From the NCBI GenBank assembly GCA_029255685.2, contig CM055313.2, forward strand, positions 47,820,079 to 47,884,078: DNA of 64,000 bases, in the 5' to 3' direction. Source of the stretch: Silene conica (taxonomy: Eukaryota > Streptophyta > Magnoliopsida > Caryophyllales > Caryophyllaceae). The first letter of the stretch is position 1, and each line of letters starts with the position of its first letter. A program made the translations under genes and the position numbers. Shown piece by piece: positions 46,360-57,059 of this stretch. The notes beneath the pieces are model-generated. The model worked only from the letters and a program-made list of their open reading frames with translations. It had not been told where the DNA came from and made no database searches.

Positions 46360-47268
46360 ATGGCAACCAACGCTCCACCTCTCACTAACGTATCATGGCT
46401 TCGATCCTTTATGGATCGTTGTAAACTCGATAAGCATGGTTCCAATTTTAAGGATTGGGATGCGCAATTGCTTTTGGCCGCTCAAGGTGACGATAAGAGT
46501 CGTTACCTATCCGAAGCCGCTCCTCCCGCTCCGACCGCTCGTTCATCGGTCCAAACTCGTGAGGCCTATGAAGCCTACATGAAAGAGTCCTCCGCTCTTA
46601 AAAATGTGCTCATCTTCTGCATGGAGCCGGATCTCCAAAGGAGTATGATCAAGTTGACCACATCATATGAGATATACACCAAGCTTGCGACCATGTTTTC
46701 GCAAACTCCTAGGGTGATTCAATATGAGGCGGCTTCCGCCTTCTTTGACATAACCTTCAAGGAAGGGCAAAAGATAAGCCCTCATGTGCTCAAACTAGTT
46801 GAACTCGCGGAGACTTTAAAAGCTCAAAATGTTGATGTTCCCGACTCTCTTATTATTGACCGAGTTCTTCACTCGCTCAATAAGGTTAAGGCATATGCTC
46901 AATTCCGTGTGAATTTCAATATGCGAAACCAAGAGACCTCGTTAGACGAGTTGCATAAGATGCTAGTCCAAGCCGAGAGGGACATGGGACTTCATGAAAG
47001 TTCCACCAAGGATGTTTTGAACATCGAAAAGAAAGGGAAAACGAGCTTCAAGAGGAATGCCTCGAAAGGCAAGGGCAAGAAAACGTTCAAGCCCAAAGCG
47101 ACCAAAGAAAAGACCTTTTCGAAAGGCGCTTCCACCTCGTCTTCTAAAGAGCAAGACAAGTGCCATTATTGCACGAGGATCGGTCATTGGAAGCGAAATT
47201 GCCCCAAGTACTTAAGTGATCTCAAAAATGGAAAAGCTACCGCCGTAGGTAATAATTCTCGCGTATAA
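46360..47268 (+). CDS. TG Gag protein
   Basis: It is an intact 302-codon ORF from ATG 46360, right after the AT-rich leader. The protein has the copia gag core (LDKHGSNFKDWDAQL, then LKNVLIFCMEPDLQRSM, FFDITFKEGQKISPHVLKLVE, DRVLHSLNKVKAYAQFRVNFNM) also seen in CP and CM. A Lys-rich basic segment and one zinc knuckle CX2CX4HX4C (C268, C271, H276, C281) follow. It would form the particle and bind RNA, and the enzymes would have to come from a pol-bearing relative. At codon 297 there is a GTAATAAT that could be a 5' splice site; splicing to AG at 47340 would replace the last five residues by 13 others. Confidence 0.9.
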   Translation: MATNAPPLTNVSWLRSFMDRCKLDKHGSNFKDWDAQLLLAAQGDDKSRYLSEAAPPAPTARSSVQTREAYEAYMKESSALKNVLIFCMEPDLQRSMIKLTTSYEIYTKLATMFSQTPRVIQYEAASAFFDITFKEGQKISPHVLKLVELAETLKAQNVDVPDSLIIDRVLHSLNKVKAYAQFRVNFNMRNQETSLDELHKMLVQAERDMGLHESSTKDVLNIEKKGKTSFKRNASKGKGKKTFKPKATKEKTFSKGASTSSSKEQDKCHYCTRIGHWKRNCPKYLSDLKNGKATAVGNNSRV

Positions 47269-47340
47269 TTCATGTCATTTATCAACTTATGTATAGTGAT
47301 ACAAATGTGTTGATATTTACCCTTTTTAATTGTTTTAAAG
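47249..47340 (+). other. Possible short intron at the TG gag end
   Basis: GT at 47249 and AG at 47340 bound 92 bp of AT-rich sequence. Joining the exons keeps the frame and gives a proline-then-lysine/glutamate tail ending at TGA 47382-47384, a 310-residue protein. CP and CM have GTATGT at the corresponding Val-Gly codons. This is inference only. Confidence 0.4.
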
Positions 47341-47384
47341 GGCCACCCCCGAATAATGATAAGGGCAAGGAGAAGGAAGCTTGA

Positions 47385-49810
47385 GGTTCCTTACTTGGAT
47401 GGCTCCGGTAGCATCCAATTGATCGAAGACTTGAAGAGCTAGGCTCTAATTTTCATATCGTCTTCTTTCATATTTTGCATTTATTTATGGAACAATTTAA
47501 TTTTCTTGTAAGACAAGGATTAAAATCCTAAAACAATGGTTGTTTTTTGGGTATTAGTGACTTGGTTTTCAACCCGAGTCACTACTTTTGTTCTTAATCA
47601 ATGTTTTGATTTCTCAAATAAATTGCATGCCTTGTTTAAACATGAATAATAGTGATTTAATCACGCAATAAATATTGATACGATCAAGTATATGATAATC
47701 AAAGAGTTGATTAAAACGGAGAACTACACCCCATGAGATAGATTCAATCAAAATGAGACTATATCAGTTCATTATAAGATTTTCATTTTAAGTGAAAATG
47801 AGAATGTATTCATCACACCTATCAAACTTCAAATATTCAAATACATTGGTTAATCGAAATAACTATCCTTAAACAAGTAAAGGTTATTGTTAGAAGGATA
47901 GAGTGGGAGAAAATGTTTCGCTTACAAACCAATGATAAAAGTAAAAGGAAGGATCTTAGAGAAGATTCTTACTTAGGTGTCTTAAGAAGAACCCTAAGTG
48001 TTTTGAAGAAACTACGGGAGGACACTCGAAGAAAGGTTCTTTGTGTTCATTGTTTCATAGAGAGGAAACAAAGAGCCCTAAGTGATTTGAAGAAACTACG
48101 GGAGGACACTCGGAGAAAGGTTCTTTGTGTTCATTACTTCATAGAGAGGAAACTTGAAACCCCGTATGAAATCATCGGTAGGAAAACGGTTCCTATGTAG
48201 TTATAAAGAAATTATCATGTCATTTTCGTCTCGAGGAAACGAAGACATGATAAGAAGGTAATGAATGATTGAATGGAAACAGATCACTATAGGGATAGTG
48301 ATAGTGATAATGATTCGAGTAATAGTTTAACATGCATGAAATGAAAGGTTCATTTAAGACATCGAGAGATATTGTTTTTAGTGGGAGCGATATTCAAAAG
48401 AATTTAGACCTACCATTTTGAGAGAATGGGTGATTCTTTAAGAGTAAAGAATAAGAGGTTCTAAATTCAGAGATATTGTTTTTAGTGGGAGCAATGTTCG
48501 ATAAGAATTTAAACCTACCATTTAGAGAGAATGGGTGATTCTTTAAGAGTAAAGAATAAGAGGTTCTAAATTTAAATGAACAATTGATTTATATCATGTG
48601 ATGATAGAGTTTTAACGGGAAGGTTTATTATATGGATAATAAAAGGTCGCCCACTAGAAGTTAGAATGGTTGGATACTTTATTCATAACGATGAATGAAA
48701 CCATTAATAAATAGCCAAGATGAGTGAAAATTATTAAAATGATGAAATCATATATAAACTACAATATAGATTTCAGTACATAAGTGACTATAGAGAGTGA
48801 TTTTAATCCCTCCAGTATATCGATACGTCACAAGTTATAAGATAACAGTGGGAGCTTTCCTCCGGAAAGGAAACTCAAAATCTAGAAAGAGTTCTAGATA
48901 TGTACTCAAATAGAATCATGTTATACGAGATAATATGAGAATAAAGGAGACCAAAAGTTGTAAGTTTTGCTATCATGAATAAAGGTTATTCGCATGAATA
49001 AAAGTTATTCGCAAAACGCTAATACAAATAGATGATTGTACATCAAAATGCAATGTAATAGTATTGACTATTGTTGCATGACAACATCATTTGAGTTATA
49101 AATAACTCGAAGTAAAAGATGCTTTGTCAGAATCCAAATGGGTTGTATGAGACAATATTGAACCCCATAAGTGAACTGGATTGACTTAGTATAGCCCCTA
49201 GCCGCTTACATGAGGTGACGTCTCAAAGCGACTAGAGTGTGAGGCGATTGATGGCAAGTTCAAGTGCCATAGAGTCATATGTGATGACTAGTCGATCACA
49301 CAGGCAGACTGTAAGAGACACTCTGTCGGGCAATGTGACCGCTTATAGAGTTCTGGAAATTTTATAGCCGGGTCGTGGCGAGAGCTGCTATAGTATTCTT
49401 GTGAGTCAATTCTTTGACTAAAGACTACTCTCCCAAGATGGTACAGTTTAGGCATAACTTTGATCCATTCTCTACGACTTTTCGTAACTGGAGTCAAATG
49501 GGATTGTTTTGGGTTGTGACTAACTGTGACTAGTTGAAGGAAGTAGTGCGATAGAAATTGTCCACCCCTTGTCAGGGTTGTTCAAATCTCAGGGCCACTC
49601 GAGGAGTAATTAACTGGAAATGCGTGGCCACGCTCGGAAGGTATCTATGGTAGATGATTCCGGTCAAACAGTTATTCTCCAGATCGAGGAAACCACTCAT
49701 GATATGATCGAATGCAAGTACGACCTTAGAGAGACATCTTGCATTGAGTGGGAGATTGTAATAGGACAAGAGAATTGGTGACGCACACTTGTCGAGGACA
49801 AGTGGGAGAT
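47385..49810 (+). other. TG non-coding 3' region
   Basis: No pol-like frame is seen. There are two local tandem duplications: about 74 bp at 47997-48143 (GAAGAAACTACGGGAGGACAC core) and about 105 bp at 48365-48570 (GAGATATTGTTTTTAGTGGG core). The last 600 bp match the CP 3' untranslated region in blocks, including GCGTGGCCACGC near 49620. A 7-bp stem hairpin at 49787-49803 abuts GGGAG and the LTR. Confidence 0.6.
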
Positions 49811-51075
49811 TGTTGGGAAATGTGTCCTCAACAATAGTGCGATCACGTAATTAAATCTCATAACGAGAATGCGCAAGGGATGATACAAATTATTAGTCAA
49901 CTGACCAACATTAATCGGTAATGATTGGCTAGCTAGAGTTTGACATTACTGTCGTATGACGGTGGTGGTCAGTTGATCCCTTTAGGTCACACCTTTAGGA
50001 CAATTCCCTTAAATTGATAGAATGATCAAATGTATGTTGATACGATTTGATCATATTCCTTAAACTCGTATATCGAGAAATTAGAGGTTAAATCTTATTG
50101 TAAGATTTTTGTTTAAAATTGAAATGTGTCAATTGTTAAACATTAAACGATATTTTATTATCTCGTTATTAGAATGAATCGGGTTGAGATTAATACAAAG
50201 GTTGTAAATCGTATTGACGATAAGTGATCATTTTATAAAACAGTAATTTCGAATTACTTGTCAATTGATAAATATGATTTATTTAATATATATATGTTTA
50301 TATATATAGATTATTTATACGATAAATATTTTATAATTGTATTAACTTGTGACATATAAGATGTCACATAACACACAATTGTAGCAATTGACGTTTTTAT
50401 AAAATGAGATCCACTTATGGTGGATGGCCGGTTATTATAGGGTAGTTAAGGTATGATTATGTGTTAATTATCCATAAGACATAATCATTAAAGAGTTTAT
50501 TGGAAACTCTACCTAAGGCCACCCTATAATACCTTGAGAAGTGATGATGTCCCCTTGTTACACATCCCATAGCCGGCTTCCCCTTCCCAAGTGAGCATGC
50601 TTAAGTTATTTCAATATCTTATTATAAGGCATGCTTGATATATATATGTATATATCACATTCATTCCAACTCTTAACCTAGCCGAAAATTCACTAAGGTA
50701 AGAGAGATTTTACAACCTCAAATACTTATTATAAGATAATAAAAATTATACTAAAAGTAGTATTCATATATTATTCTAATTAGAGAGATTAGAATAAGTT
50801 TAAGGAAGAAATCGATTCTAGTCTAGCACAAACAAAGATTCGGTTTTAAGGGTTTGTCTTGGTGCATCCGGAGGAGGTATTCTAATTTGGGTACTCGGAG
50901 GATCATCCTAGCATATTATTGGACCGTGTGTAAGGGTTCATTTTCTCCTCTTTCCGCATATAGTAGCATGCATAAGATCTTATAAACGAGTTTATAAATA
51001 TGTTAATTAAAAGTTAATTAAAGGGTTTTGTTAGTATGACTAAATTAGTTTATGAGCAACTAGTTAAACCCAACA
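49811..51075 (+). repeat. TG 3' LTR
   Basis: It is 1265 bp, identical to the 5' LTR apart from one base seen, and is followed by TSD AGAAG. Confidence 0.92.
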
Positions 51076-51524
51076 AGAAGATGCACATAGTTTGTTTAAT
51101 CTGGTCCTGCGTCACTCCGTCTGGTGGTGCGATAGAGCATATGTAAACTGTGAAGATTTTAATATGCTTTGCGGCATCCTCACTGGTCGAGCCTCCAAAT
51201 TGATTTTTCTCAACCATGGTGATGTAGGCAGGCTTGGCCTCGAATGGCTTCCCAGTACCTGCAGGTAAAGTAAACCCCTTGTATAGGTCGTCCTTCACCT
51301 GAGGCATGGAGTGACTGGCGATGGTAGTTTCTTCGGCCATGTTCTCTTCTTCTTTTTGAAAAACTTGGAAATAGGTATTTGATGGTGTTTTTGGTGTAGA
51401 TGGATTATGAGGTGAATTTGGTTGTGAAGTTGGTGTTTTTGGTGAAGGTGGGTTGTTTTGTGGTGATGGTGGCGATGATTGTTGTTCAAAGATGTCTTCT
51501 TGGATTAGGGAAGATGGTGAACCT
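51076..51524 (-). pseudogene. G2 copy B gag, N-terminal middle piece
   Basis: This lies between TG and CM. It is an open minus-strand frame with MAEETTIASHSMPQVKDDLYKGF and MVEKNQFGGSTSEDAAKHIK, preceded by a Pro/His-rich linker (SPPSPQN-type). It joins 42634 downstream once TG is removed and 58134 upstream once CM is removed. It is not a separate gene. Confidence 0.75.
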
Positions 51525-51529
51525 CCTTC

Positions 51530-51709
51530 CTGTGGGGAATAAAACGCGTATTCACCCTAAAATTGTAGGATTATAATGAAATATACAATTGCGAATATCG
51601 TCATAAGATTAAAAGGCATGAGAAAAGAAGTACAACCTTTAGTCCTCGCGCAAAAGGCCTAAGAACAGGAATTAATGCAAATTCCCTCCTATAACTTGCA
51701 CCCAAGACT
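51530..51709 (-). repeat. CM 3' LTR remnant
   Basis: Only the last 180 bp of the LTR (element sense) remain, matching 57060-57238. The junction to coding sequence at about 51705-51710 lies in the shared pentamer AGTCT. Confidence 0.85.
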
Positions 51710-54700
51710 GAGATTTCGAGTCATCTCGATCTGTTTGGAAGCTAGCATCTGCGTAACCCGTGGCGCAGAGCGTCGAGTCGCCTCCAAAAGTCAATCCCCA
51801 ATCTTTAGTCCTCCGTAGGTACTTAAGAATGTTTTTCACGGCCATCCAGTGTTGTTCACCTGGATGAGCTTGGAATCGACTTGTCATACTCAATGCATAT
51901 GCAACGTCTGGACGTGTGCATATCATGGCATACATGATCGATCCTATTGCCGAAGCATAAGGAATCCGACTCATGCGCTCTTTCTCTTCCACTGACTTAG
52001 CTTCTTGAGACTTGCTCAAGTGAAGCCCAGGAGTCATAGGAAGGAACCCCTTCTTGGAGTTCGTCATACTGAATCTCTCCAGAATCTTCTCTATATAAGA
52101 TTCCTGACTGAGAGACAACATCCGTCGTGATCTATCCCTGTAGATACGGATGCCCAAAATTCTTTGTGCCTCTCCCAGATCTTTCATCTGGAAGTGGTTT
52201 TTCAACCATGCTTTAACCGAAGATAAGAGAGGTATGTCATTCCCAATCAAGAGTATGTCATCGACATACAGTACTAGGAATACAATCTTACTCCCACTCG
52301 ACTTGATATAGAGACATGGTTCCTCGACTGATCGAATGAACCCATTCTCTTTTATCACTTGGTCGAAGCGATGATTCCAACTCCGCGATGCTTGCTTAAG
52401 TCCATAGATGGAACGCTTAAGCTTGCAAACTTTCTTAGGATGTGCTGAATCGATAAAACCCTCGGGTTGTACCATGTACAACTCTTCCTCCAAATAACCG
52501 TTTAAGAAGGCGGTTTTAACGTCCATTTGCCATATTTCATAGTCATGAAATGCGGCAATCGCTAAGATAATCCGAATGGAACGTAGCATGACTACGGGTG
52601 CAAAGATCTCATCGTAGTGCAAGCCTGGCACTTGGGTGAAACCTTTAGCAACTAGTCTAGCCTTATGGATATCTTGTTGTCCTTCCACGGCATGCTTTAT
52701 CTTGTAAAGCCATTTGCATTGAAGGGGACGTACCTTTGCAGGTAGGTCCACAAGATCCCACACGTTGTTCTCATACATGGAGTCCATCTCGGATTGCATG
52801 GCTTCTAGCCATAGCTTTGAGTCAGAACTGGTCATGGCACCTTTATAGGTTGTGGGTTCATTACCCTCTACGAGTAAGACGTCATCTGTATCGTGTTCCT
52901 CGACCATACCAATGTATCTGTCCGGTGGAATAGAGACTCTTCCTGACCTCCTAGGTTCCTCAGGGATATCTACCGCAGCCTCGGTTGGAGGTACTGTTTC
53001 CTCCAATGGTTGCTCGGTAGTTGGTTCTTGAACCTCCGATAACTCGAAGGTTCTATTACTCGACTTGTTCTCGAGAAATTCTTTCTCTAAGAACGTCGCA
53101 CTAGCCGCAACAAAAACACGTTGTTCGGTAGGCGAGTAGAAGTAATGACCAAACGTTCCCTTTGGATAGCCTATAAAGTATGTCTTGACCGATCGCGGGC
53201 CGAGCTTATCCTCGTGTCTCCACTTGACATAAGCCTCGCAGCCCCAAACCCGAATAAAGGACAAGTTAGGGACCGTTCCCTTCCATAACTCGAATGGAGT
53301 CTTGTCAACAGCTTTAGACGGACTTCGGTTAAGAATTAGAGCGGCTGACAAAAGAGCATAGCCCCACAATGAATCAGGCACAACGGTGTGACTCATCATG
53401 GATCGAACCATATCAAGTAAAGTTCGATTTCTCCGTTCGGACACACCATTTAATTGTGGTGTTCCAGGTGGAGTCAACTGTAGTACGATCCCACAGTCTT
53501 TAAGGTGTTGATCAAACTCGCGTGAAAGATACTCACCACCACGATCCGAGCGTAGTGCTTTAATCTTTCTACCCAGCTGGTTCTGTACCCGATTCTGGTA
53601 TTCTTTGAACTTGTCAAAGGATTCACTTTTGTGCTTCATTAAGTAGACATAGCCATATCTACTTAAATCATCCGTGAAAGTGATGAAATACCTATAGCCA
53701 TCTCGTGCGTTGATCGACATAGGGCCACATACGTCCGTATGTATGAGTCCTAATAGGTCGGCAGCGCGCATTCCAACACCTTTGAAGGAAATACGAGTCA
53801 TTTTGCCGATGAGACATGATTCACACGTGCCATATGATTCGAAATCAAAGGGCGAAATAGCTCCATTCTGTATGAGCTGTTTAACGCGTTTCTCATTTAT
53901 GTGTCCCATACGACAATGCCATAGGTAAGTTTGATCTTTGTCACCTACCTTTATTCTTTTATTATTCACATGTAATATCTCGGTAGTTTGATCTAAAACA
54001 TAAATTCCATTCATGGAAACTGCCTTGCCATAAATCATATTGTGCAAAGAGAAAATACAGCTATTATTCTCTATTACAAATGAAAATCCGAGTTTGTCAA
54101 GTGCAGAAACTGAAATAATGTTTTTGGATAAACTAGGAACATAATAACAGTTATACAAAAATAACTCGAATCCACTTGGAAGCTGGATTACGTATGTTCC
54201 CTTCGAGACTGCAGCCACACGTGCTCCATTCCCGACACGCAGGTCCACCTCACCCTTGATTAGGGGTTCTTGGTTTCGGAGGCCCTGCACATGATTACAT
54301 AGATGAGAACCACAACCAGTATCAAGTACCCAAGTTCCGCAACTTGCGTGGTTAATCTCAATCATGTGAATAAAAGAAGAAGAAGACATACCAACAGGGG
54401 TAACGCGGCCTGCCTTAATGTCCTCGCGATACACGGGGCAGGAGCGCCTCCAATGCCCAGTCTTGTGGCAATGGTGACATTCCATGCTTGTATCCTTGCT
54501 CTTTGTCTTGCCTTGTGAGTTACTCGACTCACCAGGCCCACTCTTTGCAAATCCTGGTTTCTTGAACCTGGGCTTACCTACTGCTAGGTCGCCCTGAGCT
54601 TTAGCCTTCCCTTTACCTTTCCCCTTACTGGAGATCATGAGAACATCCTGCTTAAGACTCCCACTCAACTTAAGATCCTTCTCAGTCTGTACGAGAAGGG

Positions 54701-55313
54701 AGTGGAGCTCATGGGGAGTCTTCTTCATGTCGTTCATGTAGTAGTTGGCCCTAAAGAGGGCGAACCCGTCATGAAGCGAATGAAGCATGCGATCAACGAT
54801 GATGTTCTCACTGATCTTGCAGTTTAGGGACTCCAGTTTCTCGATATTCTCAATCATGTTGAGAATATGTGGGCTAACAGCTTGGCCCTTCTGGAGTTTC
54901 GCCTCAAAGAAGCGACAGGTATGCTCATAAGAAACGATTCTCGGAGCCTTGGAGAATTCGTTAGTGAGCGTGGTGAAAATCTTGTTTGCACCATGGGTTA
55001 TGAAGCGTCTTTGCAAATTGGATTCCATTGCATAGATGAGTACGTTCTTTATCGCACCCGCTTCCATAACGAAATCGCTATGAGTGCGAATTTCGTTGGC
55101 TCTAGCTCCAGTTCCTGGGTGTGGCGGAATGGGCTCAGTTAAGAACTTGAGCTTTCCGTCAGCAATGGCAGCATTCCGTAGTGCTGCCTCCCAGTCAGAG
55201 AAGTTTGACCCATCATTCCTCAGTCTAGTGGACTGATTCATGGAGTCCATGAAGGCTTTTAGCCAGGATTCACGTGCTAGCTTGGCACTTGGCATTGGGT
55301 CTTCACCAGCCAT
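51672..55313 (-). CDS. CM gag-pol polyprotein, RNase H truncated
   Basis: This 1213-residue open frame starts at ATG 55313. Gag is followed by a zinc knuckle (C279, C282, H287, C292), protease VLDTG (D331), integrase zinc site (H466, H471, C497, C500), integrase triad D527, D590, E626 (DD35E), and RT with YVDD at 1016-1019. RNase H starts (GYADASF) but stops at about residue 1203. The last ten residues, WVQVIGGNLH, are translated from the LTR remnant. CP indicates a normal length near 1343 residues. Up to the deletion there is no stop or frameshift, so protease, integrase and RT could be functional, but RNase H is not and the copy itself cannot complete a cycle. GTATGT lies at the gag-PR boundary. 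Confidence 0.9.
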   Translation of the reverse strand: MAGEDPMPSAKLARESWLKAFMDSMNQSTRLRNDGSNFSDWEAALRNAAIADGKLKFLTEPIPPHPGTGARANEIRTHSDFVMEAGAIKNVLIYAMESNLQRRFITHGANKIFTTLTNEFSKAPRIVSYEHTCRFFEAKLQKGQAVSPHILNMIENIEKLESLNCKISENIIVDRMLHSLHDGFALFRANYYMNDMKKTPHELHSLLVQTEKDLKLSGSLKQDVLMISSKGKGKGKAKAQGDLAVGKPRFKKPGFAKSGPGESSNSQGKTKSKDTSMECHHCHKTGHWRRSCPVYREDIKAGRVTPVGMSSSSFIHMIEINHASCGTWVLDTGCGSHLCNHVQGLRNQEPLIKGEVDLRVGNGARVAAVSKGTYVIQLPSGFELFLYNCYYVPSLSKNIISVSALDKLGFSFVIENNSCIFSLHNMIYGKAVSMNGIYVLDQTTEILHVNNKRIKVGDKDQTYLWHCRMGHINEKRVKQLIQNGAISPFDFESYGTCESCLIGKMTRISFKGVGMRAADLLGLIHTDVCGPMSINARDGYRYFITFTDDLSRYGYVYLMKHKSESFDKFKEYQNRVQNQLGRKIKALRSDRGGEYLSREFDQHLKDCGIVLQLTPPGTPQLNGVSERRNRTLLDMVRSMMSHTVVPDSLWGYALLSAALILNRSPSKAVDKTPFELWKGTVPNLSFIRVWGCEAYVKWRHEDKLGPRSVKTYFIGYPKGTFGHYFYSPTEQRVFVAASATFLEKEFLENKSSNRTFELSEVQEPTTEQPLEETVPPTEAAVDIPEEPRRSGRVSIPPDRYIGMVEEHDTDDVLLVEGNEPTTYKGAMTSSDSKLWLEAMQSEMDSMYENNVWDLVDLPAKVRPLQCKWLYKIKHAVEGQQDIHKARLVAKGFTQVPGLHYDEIFAPVVMLRSIRIILAIAAFHDYEIWQMDVKTAFLNGYLEEELYMVQPEGFIDSAHPKKVCKLKRSIYGLKQASRSWNHRFDQVIKENGFIRSVEEPCLYIKSSGSKIVFLVLYVDDILLIGNDIPLLSSVKAWLKNHFQMKDLGEAQRILGIRIYRDRSRRMLSLSQESYIEKILERFSMTNSKKGFLPMTPGLHLSKSQEAKSVEEKERMSRIPYASAIGSIMYAMICTRPDVAYALSMTSRFQAHPGEQHWMAVKNILKYLRRTKDWGLTFGGDSTLCATGYADASFQTDRDDSKSQSWVQVIGGNLH

Positions 55314-56640
55314 TTTAGTTTTACAGCAGTTTTATTGAACGTGTTCTACACTGAAAAGGAAGATAAAACAAAACCATATAAGCAACTTATTGTTGTGATT
55401 TAAGTCTATATTAAATTGAATTTAAACTCGTAGACTCAAGCATTTATATAATTGATCTCCCTCAAGAATTATATAAACGATCCCAAGACTCAATTTCCGT
55501 ATATTGATAAGCCCACAGTTTGGCTAATTCCAATCGTTGGAACTCTTGGTCGATAGATTTCCGTAAATCCTATCTATTAGTCCATCTCAGTCACTGGAAT
55601 ATTATCGAGTGACCATGATGTTGAGATAAAATAAATCATCTGTTCCCACTTACCCGACGTAGAAGGGGTCATATTATGCCTACCGACGAAGAAGGGATTC
55701 ATGGGAGGCTGATTTATAAAGACTAATCTCAATTTTTGGTTATACGAGGAAGACCCCATCAACTTTTATTTATTCATATTTAAGTGAACTAAAAACTAGC
55801 ATTTTCGTGAATGAATTAAATAAAGTGATGGCTTTATTATGACATATGACATCTGTATTGTCACAGAAAACTAACGCGTGACCTCTACATGAGTCAGTTT
55901 TCAGGCATGATATAGGTGGTTTGGTTTTTAGGCGGAATATGATGCAAGCTATTATCGATGAAAGCATAAAGATAAATGCAATAAACGTAAATAAAAGTCC
56001 TAGTGTGGCCTATCCTACCAAAATAAACATAAAACAACTTGGAATCCACTGTTGGACCCTAGAAGCTTGTCTTGATGTTCCATCTTGGTCCTTGCAGCGG
56101 GAGTGAGCATCCGGTCTCCGTCTTGTCTTTGGTCTTCACAAAATTACTAATTTAAATTACATGAGTAGACCTAGATACATTCTAATTTAAATACAAAAGT
56201 AATTACATGGCAAAAACCCAAAACGGAGATTCAAGATCTCAAAATTACAAGCAAGATCGTGTCCCATCATTACGGTAACACAATCTTCTAAGGCCACACT
56301 AAGTTACAACCGTTTGCAAAAATTAAATACGTTATTGAAAGCATTCAAGGCATTCACATGACGATAAATAAAATGCATCAACTAAAACAATTTATACATG
56401 ACATAATACCGTTATTATGATTAATAAATTTATACCAAACCACCTTTTAAGATTAAAATTAAGTGACTATACCGTTTTAATCACCAATTTTAATAAACAT
56501 ATAATCCATTGTTTTAAACTGCTTTAAAAACAATATGTATCAAACAAGGGTGAACCGTTTCACTAAATAATATACTATTTCCGTATACAGTATATTATTT
56601 TAAGCCATGTGAAAATAAGAAACAAGTTATTTTCGAAAAT
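55314..56640 (-). other. CM leader, gag-proximal part
   Basis: This AT-rich untranslated leader is collinear with CP 11066-12410. No gene is supported. Confidence 0.55.
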
Positions 56641-56649
56641 AAACACCCC

Positions 56650-56985
56650 GAAACGAGAGCACTCGATCGAGTAACAGGGGCACTCGATCGAGTGTCAGGG
56701 TCACTCGATCGAGTGCAGCAGGGCTCGATCGAGTGGCTTATAAAATTTGCAAATCGCTGCACTTTTACATTAAAACGAGTTTATAACTTGGATTTAAAAC
56801 TTGTAAATCATATATAAACAACAACAAAAGATTCACATATTGCTAAAAATATCGATTAATTAACAACATGCAAATTATAATCGAAAACAAGATCGATTTC
56901 TCACAAAAATACACGCACGGCAGCCTGGTACGGGGGCACTCGATCGAGTGTCACAGGGACTCGATCGAGTGCCTAGGCAGATGCA
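56650..56985 (-). repeat. CACTCGATCGAGTG palindrome pairs in the CM leader
   Basis: Pairs lie at about 56659-56697, 56700-56738 and 56936-56975, about 85-400 nt inside the 5' LTR. The units are ACTCGATCGAGT, in two copies separated by about 9-13 nt. At matching positions CP has GGTCGGTCGACC units, while the surrounding leader is alignable. Confidence 0.7.
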
Positions 56986-57044
56986 CGGTTTTCTCAAAAT
57001 TTTGATTTTATGAAAGACACAATTGTAAAAATTTCATGGCCTAA

Positions 57045-57057
57045 GGCTCTGATACCA
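57045..57057 (-). promoter_or_regulatory. CM primer binding site, tRNA-iMet type
   Basis: On the minus strand TGGTATCAGAGCC lies 2 nt inside the LTR boundary at 57060. Confidence 0.82.
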
Positions 57058-57059
57058 CT

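Larger units (their letters stand above)
42635..51075 (+). mobile_element. TG: very young gag-only copia-type element
   Basis: The element is 8441 bp, flanked by TSD AGAAG (42630-42634 and 51076-51080). Both LTRs are exactly 1265 bp and I see one difference between them (G at 42889, C at 50065). It has a tRNA-iMet-type PBS, a 2.4-kb leader, an open gag (46360-47268), about 2.5 kb of non-coding sequence and a PPT. No protease, integrase, RT or RNase H frame exists. Gag is clearly homologous to that of CP and CM. It fits the described class of terminal-repeat retrotransposons that encode only gag. Confidence 0.9.
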
